This document shows, piece by piece, positions 41,698 to 50,420 of a stretch of 64,000 nt of DNA. Below the pieces are notes generated by a model. It worked only from the letters and a program-made list of their open reading frames with translations. It had not been told where the DNA came from and did not search any database. Source of the stretch: Neobacillus kokaensis (lineage in GTDB: Bacteria; Bacillota; Bacilli; Bacillales; Cytobacillaceae); assembly GCF_014656545.1 (NCBI RefSeq), contig NZ_BNDS01000011.1, positions 1 to 64,000 of the forward strand, read 5' to 3'. Both the position numbers and the translations under genes were made by a program. Numbering within the stretch: the first letter of the stretch is position 1; each line of letters starts with the position of its first letter.

Positions 41698-41726
41698 AGA
41701 ATAATAGCTAAGAGTTTCGAAGTCAA
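41698..41726 (-). promoter_or_regulatory. sigma-A promoter of glyA-lpdA
   Basis: TTGACT and TATTCT with a 17-bp spacer just upstream of the glycine riboswitch. Confidence 0.6.
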
Positions 41727-41759
41727 GTAATTTTGTAAACGCAAACAAAATTAATTTTT

Positions 41760-43166
41760 CTAAATATTCTTGACCGTCTTTTGCAGCTTGTTCTTAGCTG
41801 CCTGCTCCATCTCTAATTTTGTAACTTTTGCCTTCCTCAGCTTATACACGACTGTTAGTAAAATAAACCAAGCAGGTGTTACGAACAAGGCAACACGCGT
41901 ATCCTTAGCAAGTGCCAGCACCACAAGAACGAAGGCTAAAAAGATGAGAATTAAATAATTAGATAAAGGATACAGCGGCATTTTAAATTTATTTGCTTTC
42001 ACAAGATCTGGTCTTGTCTTCCGATATTTCAAATGAGAGATAACTGTAATCCCCCAAATAAAAATAAAGCAGACTGTCGAAATACTTGTAATAAGGGTAA
42101 ATACTCCCTCTGGCATTACATAATTTAAAAATACGGCGATCAGTACGACAACTGTTGAAAAGAACAAGGCATTGGAAGGTACTTTGCGAGTAGTAAGTTT
42201 CGCTAATGGTGCTGGTGCATTTTGATCCTTTGCTAAGGAGTACACCATTCGGCTCGTACTGAACATCGCACTGTTACATGCAGATGCTGCGGATGTTAAA
42301 ACTACAAAGTTTACAATACCCGCTGCTGCAGCAATTCCTATGGCGGCAAAGACTTGGACAAATGGGCTTTTCGCGGGATTGACGGCATTCCATGGATAAA
42401 TGCTCATAATCACTAGAAGTGCTCCAATGTAGAAAATAATAATTCGAATCGGTATGTTATTGATTGCCTTAGGGATCACTCGTTCTGGATCCTCTGTTTC
42501 ACCGGCTGTAAGCCCGACAAGTTCAATACCTACAAAGGCAAATACTACCATTTGGAAGGATAGGATAAAGCCATTGAGTCCATTAGGGAACATTCCCCCA
42601 TGACTCCAGAGGTTTGTAAAACTTGAAGCACCAGAATTGGTTGAAAAACCTTTGATAATCATAAACACACCAACAATGATAAGGGCTAATATCGCGATGA
42701 CTTTAATTAACGCAAACCAGAATTCCATTTCGCCAAATAGTTTCACAGTGGCTAAGTTCATCGCGAGCAAAATGACTAGGGCAATTAATCCCGGCATCCA
42801 TTGTGGTACTTGAGGGAACCAATATTGAGTATAAATTCCCACCGCTGTCAAGTCGGCCATGGCAATGGAAATCCAGCAAAACCAGTAGGTCCAGCCTGTG
42901 ATAAAGGCAGCCATATTCCCTAAATAATCTTTTACAAAATCGACAAAGGAATGATAGTTCAAATTACTTAAAAGCAGTTCTCCAAGTGAACGCATGATTA
43001 AAAAGCAAATGACCCCTGTAATCATGTAAGCAAATAGAATAGACGGTCCCGCTAAATGAATGGACTTACCGGCTCCAAGAAATAATCCCGTTCCGATTGC
43101 GCCTCCGATTGCGATTAATTGAACGTGCCTGTTTTTCAGGCCTCTTGATAATGTTTGTTCCTGCAT
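41760..43166 (-). CDS. amino acid permease, CycA/GabP-like (AAT family)
   Basis: 468 aa from the Met at 43166, which follows AAAGAGGGAATAAGT. About 12 spans. LKNRHVQLIAIGGAIGTGLF near the start and VGIELVGLTAGETEDPERVIPKAIN near 225 are typical of the AAT group that includes CycA (D-serine/D-alanine/glycine). A separate tandem glycine riboswitch in its leader makes glycine (or alanine) the likely substrate. Confidence 0.9.
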   Translation of the reverse strand: MQEQTLSRGLKNRHVQLIAIGGAIGTGLFLGAGKSIHLAGPSILFAYMITGVICFLIMRSLGELLLSNLNYHSFVDFVKDYLGNMAAFITGWTYWFCWISIAMADLTAVGIYTQYWFPQVPQWMPGLIALVILLAMNLATVKLFGEMEFWFALIKVIAILALIIVGVFMIIKGFSTNSGASSFTNLWSHGGMFPNGLNGFILSFQMVVFAFVGIELVGLTAGETEDPERVIPKAINNIPIRIIIFYIGALLVIMSIYPWNAVNPAKSPFVQVFAAIGIAAAAGIVNFVVLTSAASACNSAMFSTSRMVYSLAKDQNAPAPLAKLTTRKVPSNALFFSTVVVLIAVFLNYVMPEGVFTLITSISTVCFIFIWGITVISHLKYRKTRPDLVKANKFKMPLYPLSNYLILIFLAFVLVVLALAKDTRVALFVTPAWFILLTVVYKLRKAKVTKLEMEQAAKNKLQKTVKNI

Positions 43167-43372
43167 ACTTATTCCCTCTTTCACTATTCAGGATGTTTGC
43201 ATTTCAGAAGTTCTTACATGTTCAAAACTAGCATCTTGGCATTTTATTATTCTACAAAAGCTTGCTTATGGATTTGTCGATCCACCTAAGAAAAGCGCTT
43301 ACATTTTTAAGGTTTAAACATTGTGATCGAGGCAGTCCCTCCTTTACTATTGTTTCCTATCTTTCTCAAACA

Positions 43373-43570
43373 AAAAAAGGACAGAGAAAAATAGGCTGTT
43401 CCTACTTTTCTCTGTCCTTTTACCTGAGAGTATAACTCCTTTGGTGGCACATGGCTCTCTCCAGAGATGCGTCCTATTGTAGTCCTTTTACCTGAGAGAT
43501 TCCTGCCCATATATGGCTTGCTCCTTCGGTGCTAAACAATTGTTTAGACTCTCCCACAATAATCATCCGC
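43373..43570 (-). promoter_or_regulatory. tandem glycine riboswitch with terminator for the CycA-like permease
   Basis: Same architecture as at 41448: GGGAGAGTCTAAAC and GCACCGAAGGAGCAAG with AATCTCTCAGGTAAAAGG, then CTCTGGAGAGAGCC and GCCACCAAAGGAG with ACTCTCAGGTAAAAGGAC. The terminator pairs AAAAGGACAGAGAAAAGTAGG with CCTATTTTTCTCTGTCCTTTT. Confidence 0.93.
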
Positions 43571-43588
43571 TCATATAAATATATTTTA

Positions 43589-43617
43589 ATATTATTTAAT
43601 CAAAATCCTCGTGTCAA
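43589..43617 (-). promoter_or_regulatory. sigma-A promoter of the CycA-like permease
   Basis: TTGACA and TAATAT with a 17-bp spacer, about 20 bases before the riboswitch. Confidence 0.7.
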
Positions 43618-43658
43618 CACAATAATCTAAATTGTCGTAAATATTTAAAAATTAAAGA

Positions 43659-43701
43659 GGTGTCAGGCACCATGTGAAAATTTCACATGGTGCCTGACAC
43701 C
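43659..43701. repeat. GGTGTCAGGCACC palindrome copy (full length)
   Basis: A perfect 43-bp hairpin between the stop of the desulfidase gene (43705) and the permease promoter; probably terminates the desulfidase transcript. Confidence 0.95.
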
Positions 43702-43704
43702 CTT

Positions 43705-44979
43705 CTATTTCTCCAGCATCAATTTTAAGATGAGTTCGTCTGTTTGGCGTGTTCCTTCGTTTCCGAGTTTGCAGAAGGATTCAATGCTTTTCTCTACATC
43801 GTCATGGATGAAGCCGTCGGTCGATTGTATTTCTTGATGATTTAATGCCAAGAGTGCGGATTGTACAGCGACATTTGAACAGGTGGACACTTTCATGGCA
43901 CAGCCCGCTTTTGCTCCGTCGCAAATCATTCCCGATACGTTACCGATTGTATTTTGAATCGCCGCTTTTATTTGCGTAAGGCCGCCGTCTAGCAAATACA
44001 CAATCGCGCCGCTCGCTCCCATCCCGGCAGCTGTTACACCGCACAAAGCAGAGAGACGTCCAAATTTAGATTTAATATGGATTGTGATTAAATGGCTGAG
44101 GGCAACGGCGCGAACCATTTTTTCCTCAGAGACCTGAAGCTTTTCTGCCGCGGCGACGACAGGAAGAGTTACCGCAATTCCCTGGTTTCCGCTTCCGGTA
44201 TTCGCCATTACCGGCAGCGTTGAACCAGCCATCCTTGCATCCGAGCCCGCAGCAGCGAGAGACATGGCTGCCGTGGCCAGATCATCGGAAAGAATTCCCC
44301 TCTTCACATTTTCTATGATGGTTTTACCAACATTCAGACCATAATTTCCCGATAGTCCTTCCAATCCAATCACTTTGTTTAGCTCAATACTTCTTTTTAC
44401 AAGTGTAAGGTCATTAAGATCTGCCTCTACTACCCATTCATAAATTTCATCAATCGTCAGTGCTTCTAACTCTTCTTCATCTGTTTGGATTCCGATGTTC
44501 TCACAGCCGCCCAGATAGACCGCTTTCCCGTCGACTTCAATCAAAGTAATATTGCTATGGTTATCAGAAATAACTACTTTCGCTGTTTGCTCAGCTGTCT
44601 CTACCGTCACTTCAATATAAAGCCGTTTCGGTGTATCCGCCTGACCAGCTGTCACTTTCCCAGCAGCAATAAGGTCTAATGCCAGCTGCTCATCTTCACT
44701 AGTGAGACCGTCCAACACTTCTAATTTTTTAGTAGGATCTCCAGAAGCAGCACCGAGTGCGGCTGCAAATTCAAGCCCCTTAGCTTTCATTCCAGGAATC
44801 CCCACAGATTTTGCATTTTTAATAATATTTCCGGACGCTTTTAAGCTGATTGCCTTGATAGTTCCTGTCGTATAACTTCTTGCAGTTGCTGCCGCCAAAG
44901 CAATCGCCACCGGTTCGGTACAGCCGAGCGCAATGACTAATTCTTTTTCTAAAATCGTTAAAATTTTATGTTTCCCCAT
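43705..44979 (-). CDS. L-cysteine desulfidase/serine dehydratase-like protein (CyuA/UPF0597)
   Basis: 424 aa from the Met at 44979, 6 bases after GGGGG; earlier Mets lack support. The family signature ALGCTEPVAIALAAA lies at about 15-30, with LSGNYGLNVGKTI and PVMANTGSGNQGI near 260-285, and cysteines in CDGAKAGCAMKVSTCSN that probably bind an Fe-S cluster. CyuA-type enzymes release sulfide, ammonia and pyruvate from cysteine; serine is possible. Single gene. Confidence 0.88.
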   Translation of the reverse strand: MGKHKILTILEKELVIALGCTEPVAIALAAATARSYTTGTIKAISLKASGNIIKNAKSVGIPGMKAKGLEFAAALGAASGDPTKKLEVLDGLTSEDEQLALDLIAAGKVTAGQADTPKRLYIEVTVETAEQTAKVVISDNHSNITLIEVDGKAVYLGGCENIGIQTDEEELEALTIDEIYEWVVEADLNDLTLVKRSIELNKVIGLEGLSGNYGLNVGKTIIENVKRGILSDDLATAAMSLAAAGSDARMAGSTLPVMANTGSGNQGIAVTLPVVAAAEKLQVSEEKMVRAVALSHLITIHIKSKFGRLSALCGVTAAGMGASGAIVYLLDGGLTQIKAAIQNTIGNVSGMICDGAKAGCAMKVSTCSNVAVQSALLALNHQEIQSTDGFIHDDVEKSIESFCKLGNEGTRQTDELILKLMLEK

Positions 44980-45189
44980 TTTATACCCCCAAATAAAAAA
45001 ACGCTTCTCCAATTCTATCATAATCATATCGTAATATGCTGCAGGACCAAATAGATTTCTATTTCCATTCACCACAATTTTATCACTTCATCAGAAAATA
45101 AAAATACGCTTTCACTAGCGTTATAACCCTTTTTATACCCAGAACCGGCAATAGAATCCAAGAATTTTGTACATAAATATGAAAATATT

Positions 45190-45218
45190 TTGACATACTG
45201 ATAAAAATAAGGTAAATT
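45190..45218 (+). promoter_or_regulatory. sigma-A promoter of guaC
   Basis: TTGACA and TAAATT with a 17-bp spacer, about 62 bases before the ATG. Confidence 0.7.
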
Positions 45219-45223
45219 AACAG

Positions 45224-45267
45224 ATGTACGAACGATTTATAAAAAAATAAAATAATTATTCGTGTTT
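45224..45267 (+). promoter_or_regulatory. candidate PurR operator (two inverted PurBoxes)
   Basis: ATGTACGAACGAT at 45224-45236, and AAACACGAATAAT read on the minus strand at 45255-45267. Each matches the PurBox pattern AWWWCCGAACWWT at about 10 of 13 positions; they face each other with 18 bases between. They lie over and just past the likely start site. guaC belongs to the PurR regulon in B. subtilis. Confidence 0.5.
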
Positions 45268-45280
45268 AGGAGTGTAAGTT

Positions 45281-46264
45281 ATGGATAATGTATTTGATTA
45301 CGAAGATATTCAATTGATTCCTGCAAAATCAGTGGTTAAAAGCCGATCCGAGTGTGATACAAGCGTAAACTTTGGCGGTCATACTTTTAAATTACCAGTC
45401 GTTCCTGCAAATATGCAGACAATTATAGACGAAAAGATTGCAATTTTCTTAGCAGAAAACGGTTACTTTTATATCATGCACCGTTTCCAGCCAGAAAAAC
45501 GGATTGATTTTATTAAAGACATGAAAGCCCGCGGATTAATCGCTTCCATCAGTGTTGGTGTAAAAGAAGCTGAATATGATTTCGTCAAGGAGCTGGCGGA
45601 AGAAAACCTTGTTCCGGAATACATCACGATTGATATTGCCCACGGGCATTCAAATGCCGTCATCGAAATGATACAGCATATTAAGAAACACCTTCCAAAC
45701 AGCTTTGTCATTGCCGGAAATGTCGGCACTCCAGACGCTGTTAGGGAGTTAGAAAATGCCGGAGCCGATGCCACAAAGGTCGGTATTGGACCGGGTAAAG
45801 TTTGTATCACCAAAATCAAAACAGGATTTGGAACAGGCGGCTGGCAGCTCGCTGCACTAAGATGGTGTGCGAAAGCAGCAAGCAAACCGATTATTGCCGA
45901 CGGTGGAATCCGTACACACGGAGATATCGCAAAATCCGTACGATTTGGTGCATCCATGGTGATGATTGGATCACTATTTGCAGGCCATGAGGAGTCACCA
46001 GGTGAAACGTTTGAAAAGGATGGAAAATGCTTTAAAGAATACTTTGGTTCCGCTTCAGAATTCCAAAAAGGCGAACGAAAAAATGTCGAAGGCAAGAAAA
46101 TGTATGTAGAGCATAAAGGTCCTCTAATCGATACGTTAATCGAAATGGAACAAGACCTTCAATCTTCTATTTCCTATGCCGGCGGAAGAAAGCTGCAGGA
46201 TATTCGTAAAGTAGATTATGTGATTGTGAAGAATTCTATCTTTAACGGGGATAAAGTTTATTAA
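45281..46264 (+). CDS. guaC: GMP reductase
   Basis: 327 aa, the IMPDH/GMPR barrel without CBS domains. The catalytic Cys lies in [15 protein letters not shown], and [16 protein letters not shown] binds the phosphate. It converts GMP to IMP with NADPH. TTTAGGAGTGTAAGTT precedes the ATG. The promoter and possible PurR site fit purine control. Confidence 0.95.
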   Translation: MDNVFDYEDIQLIPAKSVVKSRSECDTSVNFGGHTFKLPVVPANMQTIIDEKIAIFLAENGYFYIMHRFQPEKRIDFIKDMKARGLIASISVGVKEAEYDFVKELAEENLVPEYITIDIAHGHSNAVIEMIQHIKKHLPNSFVIAGNVGTPDAVRELENAGADATKVGIGPGKVCITKIKTGFGTGGWQLAALRWCAKAASKPIIADGGIRTHGDIAKSVRFGASMVMIGSLFAGHEESPGETFEKDGKCFKEYFGSASEFQKGERKNVEGKKMYVEHKGPLIDTLIEMEQDLQSSISYAGGRKLQDIRKVDYVIVKNSIFNGDKVY

Positions 46265-46301
46265 AAACAATGGGAACGAGTTCGTTAAAAACTCGCTCCT
46301 C

Positions 46302-46336
46302 AGGCTGTCGAAAAACTTTCGATAGCCTTTATTTTA
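46302..46336 (+). terminator. guaC terminator
   Basis: AGGCTGTCGAAA (46302-46313) pairs with TTTCGATAGCCT (46317-46328), then TTATTTTAT. Confidence 0.85.
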
Positions 46337-46598
46337 TACGTATTCTTTATTAATCCACTGCGTTAATTCGATATAATATATTAATGCATAGGCTGTTCAA
46401 CAGCTCCCGTTAGCATGGGAAATCTTATTATAAAATCCTTATTTTAGGTCTGACAAAATGAAAAATTGCCGAGAAAAATACCCTTTCTCGACAATCTGAG
46501 CGAGTTCTTTAAAACTCGCTCCTTCTTTTCAAAGAGTAAAAATCAATCCCCAGCACTCTCTTATATTGGTCACCCGTTTTTGTAATCAGCTGTCTCCC
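46337..46598. other. intergenic region with small hairpins, no gene
   Basis: Contains TTGCCGAGAAA with TTTCTCGACAA (about 46467-46495), and GCGAGTTCTTTAAAACTCGC near 46500, which resembles the ACGAGTTCGTTAAAAACTCG segment just past guaC (about 46276-46295). No convincing frame is present. Confidence 0.6.
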
Positions 46599-47549
46599 TT
46601 ACCTTACCAAAAGACTATGATAGTCTAATCTTTGTTGCAAATTTTCTTTAATGACAATATCAACACCTGAATCAACAAATGGGTCAACTTGTTCGCCCTT
46701 TAGTACCTTTACTGCAGTATCAACACTTAAATGCCCCATATCATAAGGATTTTGTGCTACGCTGGCAGAGATCATTTCATTCTTGATTAGATTTAACAGG
46801 TCAGGAATTCCATCCGTTCCGATAACAGGGATGGTAAGATTGTGTTCTCGTAATACCTTAATAACAGATATAGCAAAAAGGTCATTAGTGGCAATGACTC
46901 CGTTAATATCAGGATGTTCCTTCAATAACTGTAAAGTTGCTTTTCTTACCGTTTTCTCATCATCCGTTATCCCAGCAATTTCAGGCACTACAATAATACC
47001 AGCCTCTTTTAATGTTTGTTTCGCGCCATCCATAATTTCTTGATTAGCTAAGACAGATAAATCTCCACCGATTAGAGCAGCTTTATTTCCTGGCTGAAGT
47101 TCGGAGCCCAATAGTTCGCCAACTTTTTTTCCTATCTCACGGCTATCAGCGCCAACATAAGAGGTTTTATTAGGCCATTTTTCATATTGATCAATTAATA
47201 TGACAGGAATATTCTTTTCCTGCGTGAATTGATCCAAAATAGGTATAACGGATGTATCATACGGTGCAATTATCAAAACATCTGGGTGTTCTTTGTAAAC
47301 TTTTTTCAGTATCTTACGCTGCTCTTTCGCCGTTCCACTGGGTGTGGCGATTACCTCCCCATCGATGCCATGTTCTTTAAATGCTTTTTCAGCTCCTGCT
47401 TTAACAATGTTCCAATATTGTCTGTCTAAACTTTTTAACACAACCACCATTTTCGGTTTTCCATGTCCAATAGATATAGAAATAAAACTTATCATGATAA
47501 TCGTAATAACCGCTGCCGCAACTATCATAAGACTTCTTTTTTTTGACAC
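46599..47549 (-). CDS. membrane-anchored sugar-type substrate-binding protein
   Basis: 316 aa. One N-terminal span (about 7-28) without a lipobox, so it is probably anchored by an uncleaved signal. The remainder is a Peripla_BP_4 fold: PKMVVVLKSLDRQYWNIVKAGAE, DVLIIAPYDTSVIPILDQF, VGADSREIGKKVGELL, and GVIATNDLFAISVIKVL with PVIGTDGIPD. It resembles RbsB/autoinducer-2-type receptors. Start GTG at 47549. It lies 14 bases after a receiver-PAS-kinase gene, and no transport genes are present, so a sensory role is likelier than uptake. Confidence 0.85.
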   Translation of the reverse strand: MSKKRSLMIVAAAVITIIMISFISISIGHGKPKMVVVLKSLDRQYWNIVKAGAEKAFKEHGIDGEVIATPSGTAKEQRKILKKVYKEHPDVLIIAPYDTSVIPILDQFTQEKNIPVILIDQYEKWPNKTSYVGADSREIGKKVGELLGSELQPGNKAALIGGDLSVLANQEIMDGAKQTLKEAGIIVVPEIAGITDDEKTVRKATLQLLKEHPDINGVIATNDLFAISVIKVLREHNLTIPVIGTDGIPDLLNLIKNEMISASVAQNPYDMGHLSVDTAVKVLKGEQVDPFVDSGVDIVIKENLQQRLDYHSLLVR

Positions 47550-47563
47550 TTCTCCTTATCCTC

Positions 47564-49615
47564 TCATCCATTGTTAGGATTTGTCTGAAATCGTATTGAA
47601 AATATTGTCCCTTTATTCCCTGTTTTGATATCAATCTCAGCCTGATGGCGTTTAGCCACGCTGTAACAAATAGCTAACCCTAAACCTGTCCCTTTTTCCT
47701 TTGTCGTAAAGAAAGGCGTTCCGATTTTTTCTAAAATATCAGGATGAATCCCTTTACCCTCATCCCTTATTTCTAAAATAACTTTCTCTTTTTCAGTATA
47801 GCTTTTGATTGTCAGCTTTCCGTTTGGCATCATGGCATCTAGTCCATTTAAGGCAACATTTAAAATAAGCTGGCGAATTTCTTTCTCATCTAGCAATATA
47901 TCAGGACACTCGTGCAATTCCAGCTTCACATACTTACGGGACCGTAATGCTTCTGCTTGAATCAATGGTGACAAGGCTCCAAGGATTGAATTTAAATTTT
48001 GCCTTTTCTTCATACTAATTTTATTTTTTGCTAAATTAAGAAATTCTGAGATAATGGAGTTTGCTCTTGATAATTCTTCCAGCATAACGTCAATTATCTC
48101 AGATGAAAGAAGCTCATTATCAGTTCTTGCAATTTGTAAAAAACCTTGAACCGTCGTCATAGGATTTCTTATTTCATGGGCAATGCCTGCTGCCATTTCA
48201 CCGATTAAGTTTAAACGATCTAATCGGGCGATTTGTTTTTCTAAATGAACTCTTTCCGTCACATCGGTTAATACAATTAGGGTGCATGGTTCCGAAGCAA
48301 TATCAATGATTTCAGTCGAGAGTAGACCCTCTCGGATTTCTCCTTCTTTTGTCTTATAATGTATTTTTTTATTTAGAATTTTTTGACCCAGATGGACCGG
48401 CTTCCCTGTTAACTCATCAATAAATTTCTCAGCATTTATTTTTTTGTTCATTAATTCATAACTTTGATATCCTGTAAAGCTTAACCAGCTTGAGTTAATA
48501 TCAATAATGGTCGAATCCTCCCGGGAGCAGATCGCCATTAAGCAAGGACTCGCTTCAAAAATTTTACGAAATCGTTCTTGGGAACGGTACAGGTGGGCAG
48601 CTATTCGTTTACGTTCCACAATTTCCTTTTGCAGCTCCACATTTGCCTTTGTTAGTTCTAATGTTCGCGTATCCACCATCTTTTCCATCTGATTGAACTG
48701 GGCCTTTTTAACCTCTTCCATTTCCTTTCTTTCTGTCACATCCCGAATGGAACAAACAAATACCTCGTGGTTCTCAATCTTTGTTCCTCCAATCAAAAGA
48801 TCAGCATGAAAGCTGCTATTATCCTTTCTATAGGCAACAGATTCAATCACTTTACCGATAGATTGTTTGATGGCTGTTAGAGAATAAAGCACTGACTCTT
48901 CCGAATTGCCTTCTTTTTCTTTTAGAAAAAGCAAGCAGACATGCCTCCCGATTAATTCCCTTTGATTGTAGCCAAACATGCTATTAACAGCAGGGTTAGC
49001 CGATAAAATTAAACCTTGATCGTCAAACGTAATAATCGTATCGAGAATGGTTTCACCGATCGCCTTTGATAGTGCCTCCGATTGACGTAAATGGAAGGTT
49101 GCCCTATCCAGCATTTCATTCAGTTCCTCAGTTTGTTCTTGTACGGTTTGAATCATACTTTCTTTGTGATTCAGGTGAATTTTTACAAATTGCTCAATTT
49201 TCCTTTTTAATGTTTCAGGTTGAAATGGTTTAAATATATAATCTACCGCTCCTGCCTCATACCCTTGTAGAACATGCTCCATATCTTGACTAATCGCCGT
49301 AATAAAAATGATTGGAATATGTTTTGTTTTTTCTCTAGCCTTTATCAGTTTGGCAGTTTCAAAACCATTTAGCCCCGGCATCTGTACATCCAGTAAAATA
49401 ACTGCAAAATCCTGCTGCAGCATGTATTTCAATGCTTCTTTACCCGAGCTGGCCCTAACGAGATGATAGCTTGGAGACATCAATGCTGCCTCCAACGCTA
49501 AAAGATTTTCCGGGCGGTCATCCACCATTAAAATATTGACTTTATTAGAGGGAACGCTATTTAATTTTTTGATAGAGTTTTTCGGACGGCTCAAATTCCT
49601 TGTAACAATTTCCAT
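47564..49615 (-). CDS. receiver-PAS-PAS histidine kinase
   Basis: 683 aa, soluble. An N-terminal receiver (about 27-145, phospho-acceptor Asp76 in ILLDVQMPG) is followed by a coiled coil and a PAS/PAC pair (about 185-300, with SANPAVNSMFGYNQRELIG). After a second helical linker comes another PAS/PAC (about 340-455). Then HisKA (MAAGIAHEIRNPMTT, phospho-His) and HATPase (NVALNGLDAM, DEGKGIHPDI, TGLGLAICYSV). A receiver at the N-terminus suggests it receives phosphate from another kinase, probably the hybrid kinase upstream. It overlaps the cheR gene by 59 bases; a later start is possible. Confidence 0.88.
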   Translation of the reverse strand: MEIVTRNLSRPKNSIKKLNSVPSNKVNILMVDDRPENLLALEAALMSPSYHLVRASSGKEALKYMLQQDFAVILLDVQMPGLNGFETAKLIKAREKTKHIPIIFITAISQDMEHVLQGYEAGAVDYIFKPFQPETLKRKIEQFVKIHLNHKESMIQTVQEQTEELNEMLDRATFHLRQSEALSKAIGETILDTIITFDDQGLILSANPAVNSMFGYNQRELIGRHVCLLFLKEKEGNSEESVLYSLTAIKQSIGKVIESVAYRKDNSSFHADLLIGGTKIENHEVFVCSIRDVTERKEMEEVKKAQFNQMEKMVDTRTLELTKANVELQKEIVERKRIAAHLYRSQERFRKIFEASPCLMAICSREDSTIIDINSSWLSFTGYQSYELMNKKINAEKFIDELTGKPVHLGQKILNKKIHYKTKEGEIREGLLSTEIIDIASEPCTLIVLTDVTERVHLEKQIARLDRLNLIGEMAAGIAHEIRNPMTTVQGFLQIARTDNELLSSEIIDVMLEELSRANSIISEFLNLAKNKISMKKRQNLNSILGALSPLIQAEALRSRKYVKLELHECPDILLDEKEIRQLILNVALNGLDAMMPNGKLTIKSYTEKEKVILEIRDEGKGIHPDILEKIGTPFFTTKEKGTGLGLAICYSVAKRHQAEIDIKTGNKGTIFSIRFQTNPNNG

Positions 49616-50417
49616 AACTCGTAAACCTTACCCCCTCTCGCTGTCCCAGCCCTATAAAGCCTGATAGACTAAGGCTGTCATATAGTAACTTATGGACCTG
49701 ATTTTGAAGATCTTTATTAAAATAAATAAAGACGTTTCGGCATATGATAATATCAAACTCATTAAATGATTGATCCGTTACTACATCATGCTGGGCAAAA
49801 ACAACATTTTTTTGTAGAAATGAATGAAATACTACTTTATCGTCCACTGCCTTGTAATACTCAGAAAAGGACCTTTTTCCCCCTGCCTCAAGATAATTTT
49901 TCGTATAAAGCTGCATGACGTCTAAGGGAAACGTAGCTTGCTTTGCCTTTTCAAGTATTTCTTTATTCATATCAGTGGCAAATATCCGGCATTTATTGTA
50001 TAAACCTTCTTCTTGAAGAAGAATGGCCATTGAATAAACCTCTTCACCGGAAGCACAGCCAACATGCCAAATTCTAATTTCAGGATAATCGTTTATAATC
50101 GGTATGACCTTGGTACGTATGGACTTAAAAAACGAAGGATCTCGAAACATCTCGGTCACATTGATGGAAAAGTCAGAAAGGAGCCTCATCAATGCTTCTG
50201 AATCCCTTAAAACCTTTTCTTGGAGTGCTGATATACTTGTGAGCTGCTCCTTATATACTCGATGGCTGATTCTCCGTTTAACAAAAGGAAAAGCGTATTT
50301 TCGAAAATCATATCCATACAAACGATAAATCGCTTCCAGCAGTAAATCTATTTCAATTCTTTCTATTTCTTCTAACTGGGCAAGTGTATAGTTGTTTGCG
50401 CCCTTTTCTATGATCAT
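49557..50417 (-). CDS. CheR-type protein-glutamate methyltransferase
   Basis: 286 aa: an N-terminal helical domain (IYRLYGYDFRKYAFPFVKRRI) and a SAM-binding domain with HVGCASGEEVYSMAILLQEE near 118-137 and DIIICRNVFIYFNK near 228. It methylates glutamates on receptors or receptor-like proteins. No chemotaxis genes or CheB are present; it sits between two kinases, 3 bases after the hybrid kinase, so its target may be one of them. Confidence 0.9.
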   Translation of the reverse strand: MIIEKGANNYTLAQLEEIERIEIDLLLEAIYRLYGYDFRKYAFPFVKRRISHRVYKEQLTSISALQEKVLRDSEALMRLLSDFSINVTEMFRDPSFFKSIRTKVIPIINDYPEIRIWHVGCASGEEVYSMAILLQEEGLYNKCRIFATDMNKEILEKAKQATFPLDVMQLYTKNYLEAGGKRSFSEYYKAVDDKVVFHSFLQKNVVFAQHDVVTDQSFNEFDIIICRNVFIYFNKDLQNQVHKLLYDSLSLSGFIGLGQREGVRFTSYGNCYKEFEPSEKLYQKIK

Positions 50418-50420
50418 TTT

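Noticed and set aside
41423..41704. A 93-codon plus-strand frame
   Set aside because: Lies entirely over the terminator and tandem glycine riboswitch of glyA on the other strand.
43307..43510. A 67-codon minus-strand frame
   Set aside because: Overlaps the second glycine riboswitch and its terminator; no start context.
46599..47549. Sugar ABC transporter component
   Set aside because: No permease or ATPase gene lies nearby and the protein lacks a lipobox; coupling to the kinases fits better.
49557..50417. Chemotaxis cluster
   Set aside because: CheR is present but CheA, CheW, CheB and methyl-accepting receptors are absent; the neighbours are general kinases.
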